Part shown: positions 61,601 to 64,000 of the stretch, piece after piece
Layout of the letters: each line of letters begins with the position of its first letter
How positions within the stretch are numbered: position 1 is the first letter of the stretch
NCBI GenBank assembly: GCA_025618425.1
Contig: CM046838.1
Location: 5,205,715-5,269,714 of the forward strand
DNA length: 64,000 nt
From: Heliocidaris tuberculata
Lineage: Eukaryota > Echinodermata > Echinoidea > Camarodonta > Echinometridae
Direction: 5' to 3'
The notes under the pieces: generated by a model
Database searches by the model: none
Seen by the model: the letters and a program-made list of their open reading frames with translations, nothing else
What the model was told of the DNA's origin: nothing
Position numbers and translations under genes: made by a program

Positions 61601-62356
61601 CTGGGTGAAGGACTCTATGGGGTGGGTGTGGTCATCTAGGTTTACAATGTAGCCTTCATCCGGACCAAAGGGTTGACTGATAAAGAATATCAGATCCTCA
61701 TTGGCTGTTTCATCATCCCTCCCTGAGATGACTGAAGGTGTGATGGTTGTCAGGATGAATTGATCCGCCTCCATGACATACATGCTCATCATCGCAGCAA
61801 TAGGGTTCTGGTTTGGAAAAGCTTCCGTGATCTCCACGGGTAGGAAGTACACTTCCTCAGAAGTCCCCTCAATCAACAATGGATCATTCACAGTCACAGT
61901 CATTGGAATGTAGTCGATATTAGGTGTCGGAGGCACTAGATGTTCATACCGTATCATTCCCATCATGAAGTCGTAGCAGTCAGCTGTCAGTGCCCTTACC
62001 CGTTCTTTCTCCTCCCCCTCTCCCCGTGTAAGCTCACCATACTTTGGAAACCCACTTGCGACTGTATTGATATGTACTGTGCATGACACATTTCTATAGC
62101 GCTCGTATGCCAAGTCGAGCACTCTCATATCAATCAGTTCTGAAGTTCCAAAGAAGCGTTCCACTTGGAGTGGTCCCATTGGTCGTACAATTTCATACGA
62201 CTCTTGGGAGATGTTGACCATGAGGTACACTGTCTCTGAAACTGTGTCTGTCTCTGTGAACTTGTAGACACGTAACTTGACAACATCATGGTCCAAGTGT
62301 GGCATTCCAGAATGGGTATACTTGATGGTCTCAGGTAGGAACTCACAATCAAACAC
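43485..62356 (-). CDS. FREM1: FREM1-type basement-membrane protein (signal-peptide exon outside window)
   Basis: FRAS1/FREM proteins are secreted to basement membranes and hold epithelium to mesenchyme; sea urchin ECM3 belongs to this group. I traced nine exons in transcript order: 62356-60135, 52244-49671, 49270-48918, 48524-47608, 47027-46869, 46136-45953, 45207-45123, 44260-44175, 43687-43485. All are GT-AG with matching phases; they total 6783 nt, 2260 residues plus stop (human FREM1 is 2179). The order is N-terminal region, 12 CSPG repeats, one Calx-beta domain, Pro/Gly-rich linker, Cys-containing segment and C-type lectin domain. Twelve CSPG repeats, a single Calx-beta and a lectin domain is the FREM1 pattern rather than FRAS1 or FREM2. 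The first visible exon begins VFDCEFLPETIKYTHSG, matching human FREM1 about 80 residues in, so the signal peptide lies to the right of the window. Confidence 0.95.
44175..44260 (-). CDS. FREM1: FREM1 exon: C-type lectin domain, middle
   Basis: Encodes YNGNLASILSKRELKWLGDL then LIGETAWI, joining the next exon as AWIGLND. This is the standard lectin core (NLASI...WIGLND). Acceptor TTTGGTATAG precedes 44260; donor GTAAAT follows 44175. Confidence 0.92.
44889..45120. mobile_element. 214-bp MITE with 9-bp target duplication and telomere-like core
   Basis: Body 44898-45111 has ends GGTTCCATGACATTTGCTCC and, in reverse complement, GGTGACACGACATTTGCTCC. Both sides carry GTACAACTC (44889-44897 and 45112-45120), a perfect 9-bp target duplication. 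The core holds about 45 bp of CCCTAA-type repeat (near 44955-45003). A 9-bp duplication suits Mutator-like or Merlin-like transposons; I cannot choose. The right-hand duplication overlaps the FREM1 splice donor at 45117-45122. Confidence 0.88.
45123..45207 (-). CDS. FREM1: FREM1 exon: C-type lectin domain, first part
   Basis: Encodes WSYHNSRCFLISRHPQSWNE then AQRICRE, the start of a long-form C-type lectin fold: the extra N-terminal Cys pair and the first canonical Cys (ICRE). Acceptor GTTTGTAG precedes 45207; donor GTGAGT follows 45123. A MITE target duplication overlaps this donor (see 44889-45120). Confidence 0.92.
45297..45704. repeat. 19-bp tandem array in FREM1 intron
   Basis: About 17-20 copies of the unit AATGTGCAATTCTTTCCTT, some shortened, fill roughly 400 bp of the 745-bp intron between FREM1 exons 45953-46136 and 45123-45207. 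The last eight or so units are nearly identical, so the array is young or homogenised. It is not a CRISPR array: there are no spacers. Confidence 0.95.
45953..46136 (-). CDS. FREM1: FREM1 exon: segment before the lectin domain
   Basis: Encodes PPPGAQSTVPFPCSS, then LAKCDGTYWVEFDISQL and YDNGQCERG. The CDGTYW block matches human YQCNGIAWKAW at the same place, and the last Cys begins the long-form lectin domain (human SCPAGW). Acceptor TCTTTACCCAG precedes 46136; donor GTAGGG follows 45953. Confidence 0.88.
46869..47027 (-). CDS. FREM1: FREM1 exon: linker, second part
   Basis: A 159-bp phase 0/0 exon reading TELSNVFLPTVVRGVQRPRL and on to a Ser/Gly/Pro/Arg-rich end (PSGGGSSSSVNPRRLPLGQG). No domain is recognised. 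Being symmetric, it could be skipped without a frame change. Acceptor TTTGTGCACAG precedes 47027; donor GTAACA follows 46869. Confidence 0.85.
47608..48524 (-). CDS. FREM1: FREM1 exon: Pro/Gly/Tyr-rich linker
   Basis: A 917-bp exon encoding about 306 residues of low-complexity linker between the Calx-beta and lectin domains. It has YNPGGGPGGGPGSGPG-type repeats, many Pro-Gly, Asn-Pro and Gln-Pro pairs, and two Cys-Cys pairs (PGCCVD and QNCCED). The frame joins the neighbouring exons exactly (phase 1 in, phase 0 out) and codon order is intact throughout, so it is a real exon. Human FREM1 has a non-repetitive linker here. The sequence is likely disordered and extended, possibly elastic or cross-linked matrix sequence; that role is inference. 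Acceptor TTCTCTTACAG precedes 48524. Confidence 0.9.
48918..49270 (-). CDS. FREM1: FREM1 exon: Calx-beta domain
   Basis: Encodes residues about 1599-1716, a single Calx-beta domain: MVCESDGTLSIPVIRIG at the start, TGLDYQPSRARLLQFDP in the middle and an acidic MEDDLEETRERFRLTLVDP segment typical of the last strands. Human FREM1 has the same arrangement (YEVCENVGLLPLEIIRRG). Calx-beta domains of this type can bind calcium. Acceptor CCTCCCCCAG precedes 49270; donor GTAAGT follows 48918. Confidence 0.94.
49671..52244 (-). CDS. FREM1: FREM1 exon: CSPG repeats 5 (end) to 12
   Basis: At 2574 bp this is the largest exon in the window (residues about 741-1598). It opens by completing repeat 5 (YVSDGSESSSDQFTVSLSDG) and continues through seven more CSPG repeats, with starts near IPALLPGLESELTIPEGG, PPRIVFGNPFFVDEGE, APTLTVRNFTVHEGS, SPEIIKNAGIRISIRES, EPLIITNNGLQLDEGQT, LPVLMVKEPLTVAQNG and PPDLITNVGP. 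Each shows the DPDTxxxxL...P.HG...F.Q.D...Y.H.G pattern typical of the family. Acceptor CTCTTTTACAG precedes 52244; donor GTATTA follows 49671. The donor is weak. Confidence 0.95.
52444..53569. mobile_element. long-armed foldback element, about 1.1 kb
   Basis: The outer ends AGGTGTTAC and GTAACACCT open arms that stay complementary for about 260 bp. Shared blocks are CATTTCCCACTTTTGATCC, TATATCAGATAACACTG and CCCTCTGTACAAAACT. Similarity continues more weakly to about 52800 and 53160 (shared AATGCTTTATTA, GCTAGTCT). The centre contains a GAT microsatellite (52909-53098). No transposase frame and no clear target duplication were found. Confidence 0.8.
52909..53098. repeat. GAT microsatellite at the centre of the foldback element
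   Basis: About 190 bp of GATGATGATAATGATGACA-like triplets. It is open in several frames (poly-Asp on +, Met-rich on +, His-rich and Ile-rich on -), all artefacts of the repeat. Confidence 0.95.
53708..54230 (-). pseudogene. Penelope-like retroelement: reverse transcriptase fragment
   Basis: On the - strand, from about 54230 down, frames spell degraded Penelope-like reverse transcriptase: DFVLKHNYFLFDGKFKN, a shifted MGNKFTPSYA equivalent, then FDSFFNRFNTEHPSIKLTIE and INFLDVIVMKKEDKLSTTMF ending HKPTDS. In intact members a YIDD-type catalytic motif precedes the FDSFFNRFN block; here the matching place reads GYIFMIW, so the catalytic aspartates are gone. Frameshifts and stops separate the pieces. 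It is a dead copy. Confidence 0.75.
54261..54873 (+). pseudogene. Penelope-like retroelement: thumb/linker and GIY-YIG endonuclease fragment
   Basis: On the + strand the sequence reads FVEAGYPIDLVERCRLTATH and on to KVLVTTYIVSPFV, then (after stops and a frameshift) HAQRQPKNL, a C-x-C-x2-C cluster (CRCQICTHM), and YIRETIKFRERFNNHKSSI with HFNTTGHSTNDLE. This matches the C-terminal half of Penelope-like proteins, whose GIY-YIG endonuclease normally has YIGET where this copy has YIRET. It points away from the reverse transcriptase fragment on the opposite strand, so the element is inverted internally or two copies abut head to head. Confidence 0.78.
55027..55236. repeat. tandem duplication, 108-bp period, two copies
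   Basis: Two adjacent copies begin near 55031 and 55139 (TTTTCATCAAGGT.ACGTT) and share TTTTAGTAGTATGCTCTCAT and a TTATTTGC.CCTT block. It lies between the Penelope-like fragment and a family B MITE fragment and may derive from the retroelement's terminal repeats. Confidence 0.8.
55228..55345. mobile_element. truncated TTAA-flanked MITE, family B copy 3
   Basis: TTAA (55228-55231) is followed by AGAAATAGTTGAGTTCTGG and CTGTCTCAAAGCAACTGGG, matching the first about 110 bp of the family B element. It then breaks off at a different hairpin (TTTCCAAGACAATGCG and GTCTTGGAAACG, 55341-55402). Confidence 0.72.
55425..55512 (+). other. possible Penelope-like element end with half-hammerhead-like motif
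   Basis: CTTGATAAAGGCACTAGGAA then GTGTCAAACATTTG forms a short stem (GGCACT with AGTGTC) between CTTGATAA and AAAC. It is followed by AATAAACGTTGGACT. The layout echoes the CTGATGA-stem-GAAAC half of hammerhead ribozymes, which are reported in Penelope-like terminal repeats, but the conserved bases are changed and the other half is not seen. Confidence 0.3.
56625..57436 (+). pseudogene. 5'-truncated CR1-like LINE, C-terminal part of reverse transcriptase ORF
   Basis: An open frame of about 250 codons reads NLGVLFDCNMTMSHQISSIC, IRKYLTRSATEKLVHALISS, RIDFGNALLFNLP, LQKLQNAAARIVTLCRKHTH, ITPVLNSLHWLQVRDRI, FKILLLVYHCVKGSAP and FAHAGPTLWNNIP. This is the region after the catalytic domain in CR1/L2-like non-LTR retrotransposons. 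It ends at 57392, followed by a TTGGGCGCAATATAAAT tail typical of that group. The 5' part, including the endonuclease and catalytic motifs, is missing, as usual for LINE copies. The frame is intact over its length, so the insertion is not very old. Confidence 0.88.
57429..58047. mobile_element. hAT-type non-autonomous element with perfect 8-bp target duplication
   Basis: The body 57437-58039 (603 bp) has terminal inverted repeats TAGTGCTGGTATCGACA and TAGTGCTGGTATCGGCA. It is flanked on both sides by ATATGAAT (57429-57436 and 58040-58047). An 8-bp duplication and a TAGNG-type end are the hallmarks of hAT transposons. It is more GC- and CpG-rich than its surroundings, with repeated ATGGCGACA and TGTCGACA motifs and a GCGCGCGC run near 57612-57625. 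No transposase frame. It splits the LINE's 3' tail. Confidence 0.92.
58040..58068 (+). repeat. detached 3' tail of the CR1-like LINE
   Basis: After the hAT element, ATATGAAT is followed by an ATT microsatellite (58046-58066), the kind of short repeat that ends CR1/L2 elements. Joined across the hAT insertion, it continues the AATATAAATCATATGAAT end of the LINE at 57436. Confidence 0.82.
58286..58656. mobile_element. TTAA-class MITE, family B copy 4, inverted and degraded
   Basis: Reads the family B sequence in reverse: GTTCTGGGAAAGGTG, TTTGTGAGCTTTCTCATTCC, GCTCTTCAAATGCCCTCATA, TATCATTTTGATGATTCC, CTTTGAGACAGTTTCTTTC and GACCAGAAC. Flanking TTAA sites are not clear, so the ends have decayed. 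It lies in the large FREM1 intron. Confidence 0.8.
58971..59302. mobile_element. palindromic element with near-perfect 80-bp hairpin
   Basis: 58971-59136 is a hairpin with almost no loop. Its ends are CTATTAATACATGGTTG and CAACCATGTATTAATAG, its inner blocks GTTTTTATCGTG and CACGATAAAAAC, and its centre CACACGAGGCGTAGCCGAGTG. Beyond it, TTTTATAAAACGGGT (about 59144-59158) recurs inverted as ACCCGTTTTATAAAG (59289-59303), so a second inverted pair overlaps it. No ORF. The family is not identified. Confidence 0.75.
60135..62356 (-). CDS. FREM1: FREM1 exon: N-terminal region and CSPG repeats 1-5
   Basis: A 2222-bp exon encoding residues 1-740 of the visible protein. After about 205 residues of FREM-specific N-terminal sequence come CSPG repeats, starting near VMEADQFILTTITPSVISG (repeat 1), APRVSVNTGLTMLEGQSRII (2), APYLINNVQFELKEGKTIRI (3), PPERVSGSTHSLIVRETEI (4) and EPILRFNDLTIREGQSLTF (5). 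Repeat 5 is cut by the next intron. Similarity to human FREM1 is high (human VDQFILT, NAPRVSWN.GL, LPKDDSPPFLI). Acceptor TCTAATTTGCAG precedes 62356; donor GTAAGG follows 60135. Confidence 0.95.
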
Positions 62357-62581
62357 CTGCAAATTAGACAAAGGGGGATTTAAAAAACTGAATTGCATGA
62401 AGCTGGTCTAATGTATCATTAAGCTTGGTCCATTTTATCGGTTATAAAATGATGTGTTTTCTTTAAAAACAAATATCTTTTTTGCCTGTTATAGATTTAT
62501 CATTTACGATTCATATCATAAATATTAATTATTCAAAAAGATTTTGTAAGACTAAAATTTTTCAGAGAAATGCTTTTCAAC

Positions 62582-62776
62582 AAAGCAATGTTCAAGAAAA
62601 AAGAAAATAAGTTTCTAGAACAACTACATCCTAGACCACCAACCTGAACAGCCAACTACCCCCTAGGTATGTTGGACAACAAGCAATGTTCAAGAAAGAG
62701 AAAATAAAATTCTAGAACAACTACATCCTAGACTACCAACCTGAACAGCCAACTACCTTTTAGGTATGTTGGACAA
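62582..62776. repeat. tandem duplication, about 97-bp unit, two copies
   Basis: Two adjacent copies share AGCAATGTTCAAGAAA, TCTAGAACAACTACATCC, CCTGAACAGCCAACTACC and TAGGTATGTTGGACAAC with few differences. No coding sense. Confidence 0.85.
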
Positions 62777-62826
62777 CTATCCACTCCGAAAAATACCACT
62801 TGGAAAACTAACCCCCCAACTCCTCC

Positions 62827-63243
62827 TTAACCCTTTCAAGACAATTGACCACATTTTGTGGTTTTGCTCAATAACTTTAGATTTAGAGCTCTAAAAAACA
62901 TACAAGACGCATGAGTAGAAAGAGCAAACATTTCTGCACATACGATGTCCATTTTTGTTGCATGACCATACTGTATTTGATGCCAGGAATCTTAAGAACA
63001 AGAATAAGCTTTAAAATCCTTATATTGGCAACACTTTGACAGGTTTAAAATCATTGTTTTTTTATCAAAATTGGCAATTTTTTTCAACTTTTGACAAACT
63101 TGCTAACAATGTAAATTGTTTTCAAAGACAATACACCTTATTAGAACCATGTAGCACTAAAAGAAAAATACTGTTGTTGCCAATTTGAAGAACAAAATGT
63201 GATCAATTTAGCCCTTAAATAATTCCTGTCGTGAAAGGGTTAA
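62827..63243. mobile_element. piggyBac-like MITE, family C copy 2, 409 bp
   Basis: TTAA (62827-62830 and 63240-63243) bounds a body with ends CCCTTTCAAGACA and GAAAGGG. It matches the copy at 38271-38809 along its length but lacks that copy's roughly 135-bp insert, so this is the uninterrupted form. No ORF. Confidence 0.87.
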
Positions 63244-63373
63244 GACTATCAACCCCTGGACAACTACCAATGTACATCTAGTTATCAATGAGGTACGGTA
63301 ACTGTCCTCGGTGGTAGAAACTTTGTTCTACTGGGGTAGATTTCTAGGAGAGGTAGTTATCTGAGAAGGGGTG

Positions 63374-63947
63374 AAGGTGGGTTTTCACTGGGCATGCGAA
63401 CAATTCGCGAAAGATGTGAATGTCAAAAAAATGGCAAACTCCAACCTTCGGAGAAGTTTTTCTCTGAATGTGTCATGAAAATGGAGCCGTAAACCATTCT
63501 TGCGCAGTTTGTGCGTAGTTCTCACAACGTATGTGCGAATGACGTATGGCCAGTCCACATACACAAAGAACACGAGACTAAAATGCAAACCTGAGTTGAC
63601 AGCTGTCTTGAGTTGATCAGTCTCTTTGTGAATAGTTCGCTTTCTAATAGCAGAATGAAGTCAGACACCTCGGCCATGTCCTTTACGCAGGCCAGACGTC
63701 ACATGGTGCAGATATGCTGCCAAACATGCGGCCAACGTTCATGAGAACTCCAAACTTCCAAAATCTGTTTGGGGTTTGAGATTCCCTCTAAACTAAAAAC
63801 GACTCCCACGAACAATTCAGGATGTTTCCCAGCCCCCGCGCATGTTTGGCCAATTTTTGGAGCCTAAAGGATGAATGTTAGACTTTGCCATTTTTTCGAC
63901 CTTCGTAGCCTTTGGGAATTGTTGCATGCCCAGTGAAAATCCACCTT
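63374..63947. mobile_element. MITE with about 70-bp inverted ends, about 574 bp
   Basis: The left end AAGGTGGGTTTTCACTGGGC and the right end (reverse complement AAGGTGGATTTTCACTGGGC) continue into ATGC..ACAATTC and AAAAAATGGCAAA blocks. The interior is GC-richer than its surroundings. The target duplication is not clear. It lies in the 5' intron of FREM1. Confidence 0.75.
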
Positions 63948-64000
63948 AACTGTCACGTCAGAGGAGTAGTTGTCCGGGGGTTATTATCCAAGCATGGGAT

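Larger units (their letters stand above)
62357..64000. other. FREM1 intron sequence to the window edge
   Basis: Everything to the right of 62356 should be intron upstream of the first visible FREM1 exon on the - strand. I found no exon with a signal peptide. The contents are a two-copy tandem repeat, a piggyBac-like MITE and a long inverted-repeat element, listed separately. Confidence 0.65.

Overview
This is eukaryotic nuclear DNA from an AT-rich marine invertebrate, most likely an echinoderm and perhaps a sea urchin. The reasons are intron-rich genes with GT-AG junctions, abundant small inverted-repeat transposons, CT/GA/GAT microsatellites, a dispersed TACATGTA palindrome, an interstitial TTAGGG-type tract, and a FREM-type matrix gene (sea urchins have a FREM-like protein, ECM3). 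The species call is inference; the two gene calls rest on protein similarity that is clear along their length.

Two large genes converge. On the + strand, RICTOR, the defining scaffold subunit of mTOR complex 2, runs from its alpha-solenoid (first visible exon 4908) to a TGA stop at 34573-34575. There are 26 exons with consistent phases, giving 1657 codons plus stop. Only about the first 80 residues are not found. On the - strand, a FREM1-type basement-membrane protein runs from 62356 down to a stop at 43485. There are 9 exons, about 2260 residues: 12 CSPG repeats, one Calx-beta domain, a Pro/Gly-rich linker and a C-terminal C-type lectin domain. Its signal-peptide exon(s) lie beyond the right edge. 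The genes are not functionally linked as far as I can tell; about 8.9 kb lies between the two stop codons.

Layout. 1-4907: a minisatellite, an inverted repeat, a TTAA-flanked hairpin element, and weak candidate 5' exons. 4908-34575: RICTOR, with a decayed tandem copy of half an exon at 8109-8197, microsatellites and several MITEs in introns. 34576-43484: 3' untranslated and intergenic sequence rich in MITEs. 43485-62356: FREM1. Its 7.9-kb intron (52245-60134) is a transposon graveyard: a long-armed foldback with a GAT-repeat core, a rearranged Penelope-like retroelement, a CR1-like LINE fragment, and a hAT-type element inserted in that LINE's tail with a perfect 8-bp target duplication. 62357-64000: more MITEs.

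No bacterial features, RNA genes, CRISPR arrays or defence systems were seen. The most interesting items are evolutionary: a transposon whose target-site duplication overlaps a FREM1 splice donor, the broken exon duplication in RICTOR, conserved putative zinc ligands in RICTOR split across exons, very large CSPG exons, and half-hammerhead-like motifs in mobile DNA.
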